64,000 nucleotides of DNA. Origin: Roseivirga ehrenbergii. GTDB taxonomy: Bacteria; Bacteroidota; Bacteroidia; Cytophagales; Cyclobacteriaceae. The stretch is from contig NZ_LQZQ01000001.1 in the NCBI RefSeq assembly GCF_001593005.1, positions 310,001 to 374,000 on the forward strand, written 5' to 3'. The position numbers and the translations under genes were made by a program. This document shows, in pieces, positions 8,086 through 17,123 of this stretch. How positions within the stretch are numbered: the stretch's first letter is position 1; each line of letters begins with the position of its first letter. The notes beneath the pieces were generated by a model. That model was given only the letters and a program-made list of their open reading frames with translations. It made no database searches and was not told the DNA's origin.

Positions 8086-10668
8086 TTGGAAAATCAAAAG
8101 AGGCACCTTCTTATTAAGTATTTTAGCCTTTTCAATTGGGCTACTGTAACCATTGCCGGATTACTGCTGCTTTCTACTTTTTTTATAGGCGATAGTTTGG
8201 TTTTACCATGGATTACCGATACAGAATACGTTAAATCACCCCTGTTTTTAGAGTACTTTTCAATTAACGGAAAGCCAATGGGTTTTGAGCTTGATCAAAT
8301 CTTAATTTGGCAGCAATTTAAAACAGGACGTTACCTTTTTCTAGAATGGCCTGAATATTTACTTTTTGCATTAACACTTATTGGTTTTGTAATTTGTACA
8401 GTAACCATTACCTATTTGGAGCGCTTCTGGTACTTGGTCTGCGCAGGAATTTTGGTATTTATATCTATTAATTTTGGCTTAGACGAACTGGCCATAGGCA
8501 ATCAGTACTTCGGATACGCCTTTATTGGAGGCCTTTTGCTCTTGAGCTACTATTTCCAAAGCATTAAAACCAATATTGGTTTTGCAACAAGGCTAATTTC
8601 TATACTCATTCTTATAAGTAGTTTTACCCTTGCAGCCGCTCTTCTTTCACCAGTACCAAGCCCTACACTAGTTTGGTTTTCTTATGGCATACTTGCTCCG
8701 CTTATATTAGCAGCGTTGTTCATTTTCTTTGTGGCTGGAGATAACTTTTTCTACCTCTTTAAGATTGCCACACAAAATGCACCTTCTGGCAAAAACGCAT
8801 TAATCCATTTCTTAATGATTGGCGCTGTATATATCCTCGTGCTTGCCTTATTATTCTTGAATCTTACGGGTCAGATTTCATTAAATATCATCCTGATTAA
8901 CCCTTACACAATTCTTTTCGTCTCGGTAATCTCGGGTTATTTCGTTTTACAAACCAAGCTAGCGGTTGTAGAATCACAAATTCCCATTCTGTTGATTAAG
9001 AAATTGCTTTACCCTGCCTTGGCCGCCATCTCATTGGCGGTAATAGCCTATGCTGAAATCACTGCTAACGACTCATTGACATTGGCCATTAAAATGACAA
9101 TTGTAGCCTCGCACTTAGCTTTCGCTGTGGTGTACTATGTGTATTGCTTCATGAATTTCACCCCTGCTTTATTGGCAAATGCTCCCGCCTGGAAATCCTT
9201 TTTTAGAGGCGAAAGAGCTCCATTATTGACGGCTAGACTAGGAGTTATTTTCTTTCTGGTAGGGGTATTATTCTATTTAAACTATCGCCCCTATTACCAA
9301 ATCAAAGCAGGGCAATACAATACTTTAGGAGCGCTGGCTGAAAAAGTTGAAAATGATTTATTGGCTGAACAATACTACAAGCAATCGTTGTTTTATGATT
9401 ACTACGGAGTTAGGGCAAACTATGGCTTGGCCATGATTGAAAAAGCCAACGGAAATCCTGCTCAGGCCACTAAAAGATTTAAAGAGGCCATTTTAAGAAG
9501 TGAAAACCATAAACCAGCATTAGGCTTGGCTAGGTTTTATTCTGATCAGGATCAACTCTTCAATAAATTACTTTCCTTAAAAGAGATAGAAAACGGGCCC
9601 GATGACCAAAGAGTTCTTAATAACCTAGCCATAGCACATTATGAATTCGGCCATTTAGATACAGCTTTACTACTGTTGGAAAAGGCATATCAAAACAAAC
9701 CTACTCCCGAAAACACCAGTAATTTTCTGGCTTTAGATTTATCCATAAAGAATAACCTTGATATCGATTCGGTTTTACAAAGCACAGCTCATTTTGAAGA
9801 TATTCATACACTTACCAACCGTCAAGCATTTGCAAACTCAGTTGACATAAAGCCTGAATTAAAGCTAAAAACACCAACCGACTCCTTCTTATTACTCGAT
9901 GAACTTTACTATTTGTATAACGCTGCGCTCAACTCAAAAACGAGCAACAAAGAACTTATCGAGACTTTCGATAGATACATTGCCTACCCAAGAAACATAG
10001 CCATAAAGGATTACCTCATGTTAGGGAAGGTAGTCCAACTTTATAATTCTGGCGAAGTGAACGAAACCTTTAACTTATTAGATGAGCTCATTGCTTCCTA
10101 TGGCCAAAATACGGGGCTTTACAGTTACATGAAAGCCATTTGGGCATACCAACAGGGTGCCTATGAACTCAGCTTCGTGTTTCTGGGCGAGGCACAATCC
10201 TATAATTTCGACAGAAACATTATTTCTACTACCTATTCAGATTTTCTAGCAAAAACCGTTGATCAACCCTCTTCCGGCCTTCTGCAAAAATGGAAAACAT
10301 ATGAGAGTGAAAGAGAAAACCTGAATCAGGAAGAAAGAAAAGCATTCTTATTCGACATAGCCCGCCAGAACAGCTTTGATGAGGAAGGAACTCTAAAGGC
10401 AGTTGACTCACTTAGAGTTATGGACACTACCACTCCCCTAGAAATCTATGAATTACTTCAGGAAGCAATATCCGTCAATAAAAGAAGTGTACTCTTATAT
10501 GAAGCCTACATTTATCAAACCTTAGAGGTAGGGCTCCCATTTTTTGGTAAATCTGCTTTAGAAACGCTATCTAGGTTTACGAATGAAGAGGAGTTTGAGA
10601 GGATTAAAAATCAATTTGAGCAAAAGGAAAAACTAATTCAGCAAAGGGCTTTAAACCTAAACGACTGA
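8086..10668 (+). CDS. Polytopic membrane protein with C-terminal TPR domain, function unknown
   Basis: The 860-residue product begins with a TTG codon five bases after gatC; no closer ATG fits. Roughly the first 400 residues are very hydrophobic, about ten membrane helices. After the last one (GVIFFLVGVLFYLNYRPYY) the remainder is helical and TPR-like, for example AEQYYKQSLFYDYYGVRANYGLAMIE and RFKEAILRSE, extending to a charged C-terminus. I do not recognise a named family. TPRs bind partners, so a membrane-anchored assembly role is possible. Coupling to gatC and plsC suggests constitutive expression. Confidence 0.75.
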   Translation: MENQKRHLLIKYFSLFNWATVTIAGLLLLSTFFIGDSLVLPWITDTEYVKSPLFLEYFSINGKPMGFELDQILIWQQFKTGRYLFLEWPEYLLFALTLIGFVICTVTITYLERFWYLVCAGILVFISINFGLDELAIGNQYFGYAFIGGLLLLSYYFQSIKTNIGFATRLISILILISSFTLAAALLSPVPSPTLVWFSYGILAPLILAALFIFFVAGDNFFYLFKIATQNAPSGKNALIHFLMIGAVYILVLALLFLNLTGQISLNIILINPYTILFVSVISGYFVLQTKLAVVESQIPILLIKKLLYPALAAISLAVIAYAEITANDSLTLAIKMTIVASHLAFAVVYYVYCFMNFTPALLANAPAWKSFFRGERAPLLTARLGVIFFLVGVLFYLNYRPYYQIKAGQYNTLGALAEKVENDLLAEQYYKQSLFYDYYGVRANYGLAMIEKANGNPAQATKRFKEAILRSENHKPALGLARFYSDQDQLFNKLLSLKEIENGPDDQRVLNNLAIAHYEFGHLDTALLLLEKAYQNKPTPENTSNFLALDLSIKNNLDIDSVLQSTAHFEDIHTLTNRQAFANSVDIKPELKLKTPTDSFLLLDELYYLYNAALNSKTSNKELIETFDRYIAYPRNIAIKDYLMLGKVVQLYNSGEVNETFNLLDELIASYGQNTGLYSYMKAIWAYQQGAYELSFVFLGEAQSYNFDRNIISTTYSDFLAKTVDQPSSGLLQKWKTYESERENLNQEERKAFLFDIARQNSFDEEGTLKAVDSLRVMDTTTPLEIYELLQEAISVNKRSVLLYEAYIYQTLEVGLPFFGKSALETLSRFTNEEEFERIKNQFEQKEKLIQQRALNLND

Positions 10669-10853
10669 AAATGACTCGCCAATAAACCCTTCAATCCATT
10701 TGAGTATCCGCTCAAGGAATAAATATTGTTAGCCGCTCTAGATTGCGTTGTTTTGTTTGTTGATTCCCAACAGAAATCGAGTCGGGATTAAACTTTTGAT
10801 TATTTTTTTAGTCTTGATTTAAACTTTATTGAACATACATCCGTCATACGAAT

Positions 10854-11606
10854 ATGAAAACAGTAATCAGTACAACAGATTTATCTAGAATCTATCAAAT
10901 GGGAAGCGAAACTATTCGCGCCCTAAAATCGGTAACCATTGAAATCAAGCAAGGAGAATATGTTTCTTTCATGGGGCCGTCTGGTTCTGGTAAATCAACT
11001 TTGATGAACATGATCGGCTGTCTTGATACACCTTCTGGTGGACGCTATGTTCTGAACGGGATGGACGTAAGTGACATGACCGAAAATGAATTGGCAGAAG
11101 TTCGAAACAAAGAAATTGGGTTCGTTTTCCAAACGTTCAACCTTTTACCACGTGCTAGTTCATTAGAAAACGTTGCGCTTCCTTTAATTTATGCTGGCTA
11201 TAGCAAAGCAGAAAGAGAAGAAAAAGCATTAGCCGCTCTTGACGGTGTTGGTTTGAAAGATAGAGCACATCACAGGCCTAATGAACTTTCAGGAGGGCAG
11301 CGTCAAAGAGTTGCAATTGCAAGAGCGTTAGTAAACAACCCTTCAATCCTTTTGGCCGATGAGCCAACTGGTAACTTGGATACCAAGACTTCTTATGACA
11401 TTATGGACTTGTTTGCCAACCTACACGACAAAGGCAACACCATTATCATGGTAACACACGAAGACGATATTGCTCAATATTCTCACAGAATTATTAGAAT
11501 GAGAGATGGTTTGGTTGAAACTGACACAATCAACGAAAGCCCTACAAGAGGTAATCCTATGAAAGAAGCAGCTGCTAAGGCCGCAGCAGAAGCAGCTGCT
11601 CATTAA
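10854..11606 (+). CDS. ABC transporter ATP-binding protein, MacB/LolD type
   Basis: This 250-residue ATPase has Walker [10 protein letters not shown] at 41-49, a Q-loop ([10 protein letters not shown]), the signature [15 protein letters not shown] and Walker [12 protein letters not shown], followed by the H-loop VTHE. The order and wording match the MacB/LolD/FtsE group, which powers FtsX-like permeases in lipoprotein release, efflux or mechanotransmission. No permease is adjacent. The unlinked 416-residue permease at 22091-23341 and the 793-residue one at 53724-56105 are possible partners. The C-terminus ends in an unusual alanine/lysine-rich tail ([14 protein letters not shown]). The cobalamin adenosyltransferase gene follows after 7 bases. 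Confidence 0.88.
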   Translation: MKTVISTTDLSRIYQMGSETIRALKSVTIEIKQGEYVSFMGPSGSGKSTLMNMIGCLDTPSGGRYVLNGMDVSDMTENELAEVRNKEIGFVFQTFNLLPRASSLENVALPLIYAGYSKAEREEKALAALDGVGLKDRAHHRPNELSGGQRQRVAIARALVNNPSILLADEPTGNLDTKTSYDIMDLFANLHDKGNTIIMVTHEDDIAQYSHRIIRMRDGLVETDTINESPTRGNPMKEAAAKAAAEAAAH

Positions 11607-11613
11607 TTGAATT

Positions 11614-12168
11614 GTGAAAATTTATACAAAAACAGGAGATTCAGGCACCACCTCATTATTGGGTGGTGCTCGTGTTTCTAAGGCACATCTCCGAATCGAA
11701 GCATACGGAACGGTAGACGAACTCAACTCATTCTTGGGTGTACTGAGAGATCAGCCCGTGAATGAAAAAAGACTCGATCTTTTAAAAGAAATTCAAGACA
11801 GGCTCTTCACGCTAGGAGCCGAACTGGCCACAGAACCAGGGAAAGACAAAGTGGTAAAACCCGACCTTCTTCCTTCAGACATTGAGTTGCTTGAAAACGA
11901 AATGGACGAGATGGAAAAGCATCTTGAGCCATTAAAGAATTTCATTCTTCCTGGTGGTCATCCATCAGTTTCATTCGCCCATGTAGCTCGTTGCGTTTGC
12001 CGAAGAGCCGAGCGTATTTGCATTGCCCTGAATGACGAATCACCCGTGGACGGTTTAGTGATTCAGTACCTCAATCGCCTTTCAGATTTCTTTTTTATGT
12101 TGGGAAGGAAAATGGCACAAGAGCTTGGTATTGAAGAAGTAAAGTGGGAGCCTAGAAAAATCAAGTAA
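11614..12168 (+). CDS. Cob(I)yrinic acid a,c-diamide adenosyltransferase, PduO type
   Basis: This enzyme transfers the adenosyl group of ATP to cob(I)alamin, making coenzyme B12. The 184-residue product shows the PduO/MMAB pattern: the ATP-binding N-terminus TKTGDSGTTSLLGGARVSK at 5-23, GTVDELNSFLG at about 32-42, and the helix LPGGHPSVSFAHVARCVCRR containing the conserved arginines. The start codon is GTG, seven bases after the upstream ABC ATPase, so they are probably co-transcribed. No other cobalamin genes are present, which suits salvage of imported B12, for example for methylmalonyl-CoA mutase. Confidence 0.92.
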   Translation: MKIYTKTGDSGTTSLLGGARVSKAHLRIEAYGTVDELNSFLGVLRDQPVNEKRLDLLKEIQDRLFTLGAELATEPGKDKVVKPDLLPSDIELLENEMDEMEKHLEPLKNFILPGGHPSVSFAHVARCVCRRAERICIALNDESPVDGLVIQYLNRLSDFFFMLGRKMAQELGIEEVKWEPRKIK

Positions 12169-12196
12169 GTATTTACCAATTAAATAACCCTACTCA

Positions 12197-12220
12197 TCAT
12201 TCTGAGAATACTTAGAATGA
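12197..12220. repeat. Imperfect hairpin in the gap before ilvE
   Basis: TCATTCTGAG and CTTAGAATGA form a 10-base stem with one mismatch. No U-tract follows, so it is a poor terminator. The wording recalls short dispersed TCATTCTGAG-type intergenic repeats of Bacteroidota. The rest of the 12169-12407 gap holds only the ilvE promoter. Confidence 0.3.
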
Positions 12221-12348
12221 CAGATTTCTTATTAGAAGACATCTACATTTACTGAAACAATATTCTTAAATAATTTATTTTACGAAATATTATACTGAAT
12301 TCAGAAGTCGTAATTCTCGTATTTAGAATATCTCACGGTTTCAACTTG

Positions 12349-12379
12349 TTTGCTCAAACCCTGAAGTTTCGTAAATTTG
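12349..12379 (+). promoter_or_regulatory. Promoter of ilvE
   Basis: TTTG at 12349-12352 and TAAATTTG at 12372-12379, 19 bases apart, match the Bacteroidota -33/-7 pattern. The start codon lies 28 bases downstream. Confidence 0.6.
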
Positions 12380-12407
12380 AATTCATTTCCCCTTAACCCA
12401 TCGGTAC

Positions 12408-13472
12408 ATGACAGATACAATTGATATTTCGATAAACAAGGTAAACCAATCAAATATTGGCACTCTTGACGTTCACAATATCCCATTTGCGAAGATTTAT
12501 TCTGACCATATGTTTGAAGCGGACTACAGGGACGGGGAATGGAAAAACTTCAGAATTGTACCTTATCAAAACATTTCAATAAGCCCAGCAAATAACACTT
12601 TGCACTATGCTATTACAGTTTTTGAAGGCATGAAAGCTTACAAAAATGACGCTGGTGAAGTATTGCTTTTCAGACCAGAGGCCAATGCGAAAAGGTTGAA
12701 TATTTCTGCAGAAAGAATGTGTATTCCTGAATTGCCCGAAGAGCTTTTCATGGAGGCTTTAACAACCTTAATTAAACTTGACAGCCAATGGGTGCCATCA
12801 GTACCTGGCACTTCTTTATACATTCGTCCTTTCATTTTCGCAACAGACGAATATATCGGAATTAGACCTTCTGACACTTTCAAGTTTATGATTATTACTT
12901 GTCCGGTAGGCGCTTATTATTCTGCCCCTGTCAATGTAAAAATTGAAACGAAATTTTCTAGAGCTATGCCTGGTGGAACTGGCTTTGCTAAAGCAGGTGG
13001 AAACTATGCTGCCAGCCTTTATCCAGCTAAACTAGCCAAAGCTCAAGGTTTTGATCAACTGATTTGGACAGATGCCGAAACACACGAGTACATTGAAGAA
13101 TCAGGTACCATGAACGTAATGTTCATTATTGACAATACAATTATTACTGCACCAGCCAGCGGCACTATTCTTAAAGGAATTACTAGAGACAGTGTATTGA
13201 CCCTGGCTCGCGATTGGGGCATGAAGGTAGAAGAGCGTAAGGTAACAGTGAAAGAAGTGGTTGAGGCAGCTAAAAACGGCACTCTTCAAGAAGCTTTTGG
13301 TGTAGGTACTGCCGCTACTATTGCTCATATAGCCCGCATTGGTTTCGAAGATGAAGTTTACGATTTGGGGCCAATCGAAGAAAGAGAGTTTTCAAATAAA
13401 GTACTTTTCGAACTAGATAGAATTAAAACAGGTAAGGCAGAAGATAAATTTAATTGGATGCTAAAGGTTTAA
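12408..13472 (+). CDS. ilvE: Branched-chain amino acid aminotransferase
   Basis: This PLP enzyme interconverts leucine, isoleucine and valine with their 2-keto acids. The 354-residue product matches the longer BCAT class II form. The active-site lysine is K195 in GTGFAKAGGNYAAS, preceded by the phosphate-binding RAMPGG. HYAITVFEGMKAYK (66-79) and EESGTMNVMFI are further family signatures. It has its own promoter and is followed 42 bases later by a small secreted protein. No other ilv or leu genes are adjacent. Confidence 0.95.
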   Translation: MTDTIDISINKVNQSNIGTLDVHNIPFAKIYSDHMFEADYRDGEWKNFRIVPYQNISISPANNTLHYAITVFEGMKAYKNDAGEVLLFRPEANAKRLNISAERMCIPELPEELFMEALTTLIKLDSQWVPSVPGTSLYIRPFIFATDEYIGIRPSDTFKFMIITCPVGAYYSAPVNVKIETKFSRAMPGGTGFAKAGGNYAASLYPAKLAKAQGFDQLIWTDAETHEYIEESGTMNVMFIIDNTIITAPASGTILKGITRDSVLTLARDWGMKVEERKVTVKEVVEAAKNGTLQEAFGVGTAATIAHIARIGFEDEVYDLGPIEEREFSNKVLFELDRIKTGKAEDKFNWMLKV

Positions 13473-13514
13473 TTTAACATTCCTTAACCAGTTTTTTTCT
13501 TTAATTGCAGGCCT

Positions 13515-14021
13515 ATGAAAGCAAAATGGCCATTCCTTATAATATGCCTTTTACTTCTGTCTGAGGCAGCCTTCTCTCAAACCTACCTTGTAGTGAGAAA
13601 GAAAGGTTCGATGCGTAAATACGAGTACTTTGTAGGCTCTAAGATTGTGTACAAACAGAAGGGTCAAGAGGTATTCTTTACCGACCGAATTACAGAATTT
13701 GCAGACAGCACTTTAGTTTTAGATAACAATATTCTTCATACAAGCCAAATTACAGAGATTGACGTAAGAGGTGCTGAATCTAATCGCTCAAAATTTCTAG
13801 GCGCATCCGAAACATTATTACCCACGGTAGGGATTGGACTGATGGCCATTGATTTGTTTAATCATACCGTTGTAGACGGTCAAAAATTCTCTCTTGACCG
13901 CAGCACTACAACGACAGCAGGCATACTCATGCTCACAGGATATACCATGAAGATTGCTAGAAGAAAAAAAGTAGACCTCACTAACCCCAAGTTTGAAGTC
14001 TACATTGTTGGGTTAAAATAG
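13515..14021 (+). CDS. Hypothetical secreted or envelope protein
   Basis: The 168-residue protein starts with a clear Sec signal peptide (MKAKWPFLIICLLLLSEAAFSQ). The mature part begins with a basic, beta-rich stretch (VVRKKGSMRKYEYFVGSKI, VFFTDRITEFADSTL). A weakly hydrophobic segment (TLLPTVGIGLMAIDLF) lies near 105-120. I recognise no family. It may be co-transcribed with ilvE and converges on the TonB receptor gene, whose stop codon is one base away. A periplasmic or membrane-attached location is inferred from the signal peptide. Confidence 0.65.
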   Translation: MKAKWPFLIICLLLLSEAAFSQTYLVVRKKGSMRKYEYFVGSKIVYKQKGQEVFFTDRITEFADSTLVLDNNILHTSQITEIDVRGAESNRSKFLGASETLLPTVGIGLMAIDLFNHTVVDGQKFSLDRSTTTTAGILMLTGYTMKIARRKKVDLTNPKFEVYIVGLK

Positions 14022-14022
14022 G

Positions 14023-16380
14023 CTAAAAGTCAATCACTATTCCAAAAGTGGGTATGGTAGAACCATTATTGGTATCGGGAGTTTCAATCAGGTTTCGCGG
14101 CATAATCACTTCACCGTTATCGTCTAAGTCAAGACCGTATTGAGGAGATTGAGGCAATCTACTCCCTAACAGATTGGTTACTTCAATAAACAAGTTCAAT
14201 GACCATTTACTGTAATTCCATTTCTTATCAATTCTTACATCCAAAGAGTTGTAAGCCCTTAGGCGTTCATTGCCAAGCCTATCGTAATCGTTTATAATAG
14301 TGGGGTATGAATCTTCCGTTGCCTCTATATCTACAGGCACAAAAGGTGCTCTACCCAAAAAACGGTTTCGGATACCTAGTTCCCAATTGTTATTAAGCTT
14401 ATAACCACCAGTAAAGGTCAATAAATGACGGTTATCCCATAATGCAGGGCGATAACCCGTATCATTCAAGTCAGTATATTCACTCCAAAACAGCGTATAG
14501 GCCAAAATGCCGTAGAATCGTTTGTTCAGCTTTTGCTGATATAAAAACTCCGCACCATAAGCACGCCCCTTCCCGATGCTAGAAATATTCTCACTTCCAA
14601 ACACCTCAAAGTCACCGCCCAAATTAGCCAAAGAAACTCCATCTCTGATGGATACAGGATAATTTGCATAGCGTTTGTAGAAGCCTTCAATCGTAAATCG
14701 GGTAGATAGCCTTGGTAAATACTCCAAACCCAATACATAATGGTCTGTTCGAATGTAGTCGGCATCTTGATTCACCAACTCACCTGCATTATTCTGGAAA
14801 CCCAAAATGGTGTATGGAGGGATTTTAAAATAGCGCCCAGTGGCAGCGTTCAATGTGAATTTTTCCGACAAACGATAAGCTAAGGATAGTCGAGGCGAAA
14901 GATGCGCAATGTTATTAAAGCCATTATCGGTAAACGAATCAGCATCATTCCTAATTCCAAATGAGGCTTCTAACTTATTGTCAAAGAATGCTTTAGCAGC
15001 TTGTACAAAAAGCCCATACTTAAAGAAGTCAATCTCAGAATTAAAACTAAGTCCATTATCGTTGTCAAAAGTAGTGTTTTCATAAGCCGACTTTTGAAGG
15101 TTCAAGCCATAAGACAAAGACCAATCTCCTAAAAACTTGGTGGCTTCAATCCTTAGTTTTTGTTCGGTTTCTCTAGAGTTATTACTGAACAATAAACCCG
15201 TTTCGTTGATATTATCTTGGTACCTCACAAAATCATTGTTCAATACATTTGCGCTTAACGTGGTTCTTAAAAAACCATTATTCATCTTGTGTTTCCAGCT
15301 AAACCCTAAAGTTGAAGTCCATTGTTTGATGATGGCAATTTGATCTAAAGTAGCACGCTGTTCTTCAGTAATATCATCTGGAATATTTACGCTAAAATCA
15401 TCAATAGAACCAACGCCTATCAATGATATTTCATTCTTATCATCAATTTTATGATCGACTTTGTATTGGTAATCCCAGTAATCGGGTAAAAACGGAAGGT
15501 CTATCAATTTGAAAAGGAATTGCAGGTAAGATCTTCTAGCAGAAACAATAAAGGTAGTTTTCGCTTGCTCATCTTCTTTTGGCAGTACCAGTGGCCCTTC
15601 AAAAGTTAGTGCGGCTTCGCTAGCGCCAAGTCTAAAATTAAGGTTTCTGTTTCGCGAGTTTCCGTTACGCTGATTGAATTGTAGAACTCCAGAAAGGGCA
15701 TTATCATACTTGGCAGAGAACGAGCTAGTACTCAGTGTTACATCTTCTATAAACGACACATTGAGCAAACCTACCGGTCCACCTGCACTGCCTTGGGTGG
15801 CAAAATGATTGATATTAGGAATCTCAACACCATCTAAATAATAGACGTTTTCGCTCGGTGCTCCTCCTCTAATAATAATATCGTTCCGGAAACCTACAGA
15901 ACCAGAAACACCTGGCAAAGACTGAACTACTTTGGCGATATCGTTATTGCCACCAGGGTATGTAGCTATCTCTTCCCTAGATAAATTCTGAATTGAATTT
16001 GGGTTTTCTATCCTTGACGGAAACGGACTTGCCGTAACCACCACTTCGCCCAATTCATCTTGAATCTCTTCGAGTTGAAAAATCAATTCGGCATTACCAG
16101 CAGAACGGACAATCACATTGAATTTAACCTGAGGTTGAAAGCCTACAAACCGAGCCTCCACTTTATAGGTTTGTGTGGGCACCTTTTCTATTTTAAAAAA
16201 ACCATTGGCATCCGTAACCGCACCCAAACTAGTTTCCGCCAAACTTACCGTTGCCCCAACTAAAGGCAGTTGGTCTTTAGCCGAATAAACATAGCCTTGA
16301 ACTGTTGCTTGTGTTTGACCTAGAAGTTGAATAGAAAAACTTATTCCTAAAAGAAGGAAAGCAAAAAAACCTGATTTCAT
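14023..16380 (-). CDS. TonB-dependent outer membrane receptor with N-terminal carboxypeptidase-regulatory-like domain
   Basis: The 785-residue protein has a signal peptide (to about residue 24), then a CarboxypepD_reg-like domain (ATVQGYVYSAKDQLPLVGATVSL, about 26-110) usual in Bacteroidota receptors. The plug domain follows (VVVTASPFPSR, IIIRGGAPSENVYYLDGVEI), and then a 22-strand-type barrel ending in aromatic FGIVIDF. It would import a scarce nutrient across the outer membrane using TonB energy. No SusD partner is adjacent, so a siderophore, cobalamin, peptide or metal substrate is more likely than a glycan. The specificity cannot be read. The RluA-type gene lies immediately upstream on the same strand. 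Confidence 0.92.
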   Translation of the reverse strand: MKSGFFAFLLLGISFSIQLLGQTQATVQGYVYSAKDQLPLVGATVSLAETSLGAVTDANGFFKIEKVPTQTYKVEARFVGFQPQVKFNVIVRSAGNAELIFQLEEIQDELGEVVVTASPFPSRIENPNSIQNLSREEIATYPGGNNDIAKVVQSLPGVSGSVGFRNDIIIRGGAPSENVYYLDGVEIPNINHFATQGSAGGPVGLLNVSFIEDVTLSTSSFSAKYDNALSGVLQFNQRNGNSRNRNLNFRLGASEAALTFEGPLVLPKEDEQAKTTFIVSARRSYLQFLFKLIDLPFLPDYWDYQYKVDHKIDDKNEISLIGVGSIDDFSVNIPDDITEEQRATLDQIAIIKQWTSTLGFSWKHKMNNGFLRTTLSANVLNNDFVRYQDNINETGLLFSNNSRETEQKLRIEATKFLGDWSLSYGLNLQKSAYENTTFDNDNGLSFNSEIDFFKYGLFVQAAKAFFDNKLEASFGIRNDADSFTDNGFNNIAHLSPRLSLAYRLSEKFTLNAATGRYFKIPPYTILGFQNNAGELVNQDADYIRTDHYVLGLEYLPRLSTRFTIEGFYKRYANYPVSIRDGVSLANLGGDFEVFGSENISSIGKGRAYGAEFLYQQKLNKRFYGILAYTLFWSEYTDLNDTGYRPALWDNRHLLTFTGGYKLNNNWELGIRNRFLGRAPFVPVDIEATEDSYPTIINDYDRLGNERLRAYNSLDVRIDKKWNYSKWSLNLFIEVTNLLGSRLPQSPQYGLDLDDNGEVIMPRNLIETPDTNNGSTIPTFGIVIDF

Positions 16381-16389
16381 AATAATCTG

Positions 16390-17097
16390 TTACCTGTATT
16401 TCTTCAGCTGTTTGTATAACACCTGCATATCCTTAGGATAATCTGCTTTGACGGTAATTTGTTCAGAAAAATTATTGAAAGAGAGTGCGTAAGCATGAAG
16501 TGCGAAACGCTGTATAATTGGCCTTTCTTCCTCTTCTCTTTTTAAATTGAATTTTTTCTTGAGCTGCGAAAGGTACAACGGCTTTCCACCATACATTTCA
16601 TCATTAATAATTGGCACCTTTAGAGTGGCTAAATGTATTCTGATTTGGTGCATTCTACCTGTAATAGGCCTGCACTCAATCAGTGAGTTTGATTTGAAAT
16701 TTTCAAGCGTAGTAAAATAGGTTTCAGCTTCCTTTCCCTTTTCCTTATTAATCACCACAATTCCTTTATCCAAAGGCAAAATTGATAACGCTACTCGCTC
16801 TTCCCTGAACTCTGTAAGTCCGTCTACAAAAGCATGGTAAATCTTATTGATGTTTCTTTTCTCAAATTGAATAGAAGCATGGCGATATGCTTCTGCACCC
16901 TTGGCCAGCAACAGACAACCAGAAGTATCTTTATCTAGTCTATGACAAACCGAAAGGTGCTCTGAATAGTCCTTAGCAAGCTTTTGAACATTCTTTGGGT
17001 CATTCCGATCATCAAGTGAAGCCATATGTGCTGGCTTGTTAATTACCAAAAAATGATCGTTTTCGTAGCAGATTAAATCTTCAAATTTAATTTTCAT
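16390..17097 (-). CDS. RluA-family pseudouridine synthase
   Basis: This enzyme isomerises uridine to pseudouridine in rRNA or tRNA. The 235-residue product carries HRLDKDTSGCLLLAKG at 52-67 with catalytic Asp55, and the later family motifs RPITGRMHQIRIHLA and HAYALSF. It has no S4 domain, like RluA, RluF-independent and TruC-like short forms. The target uridine is unknown. It lies between the TonB receptor (10 bases downstream) and the sensor kinase (26 bases upstream), all on the minus strand. Confidence 0.9.
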   Translation of the reverse strand: MKIKFEDLICYENDHFLVINKPAHMASLDDRNDPKNVQKLAKDYSEHLSVCHRLDKDTSGCLLLAKGAEAYRHASIQFEKRNINKIYHAFVDGLTEFREERVALSILPLDKGIVVINKEKGKEAETYFTTLENFKSNSLIECRPITGRMHQIRIHLATLKVPIINDEMYGGKPLYLSQLKKKFNLKREEEERPIIQRFALHAYALSFNNFSEQITVKADYPKDMQVLYKQLKKYR

Positions 17098-17123
17098 GGA
17101 TGGGTAAAGTCTGAATAATGGAA

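Noticed and set aside
12197-12220. Rho-independent terminator after the cobalamin adenosyltransferase gene
   Set aside because: The hairpin has a mismatch and no T-run. It is kept only as a possible dispersed repeat.
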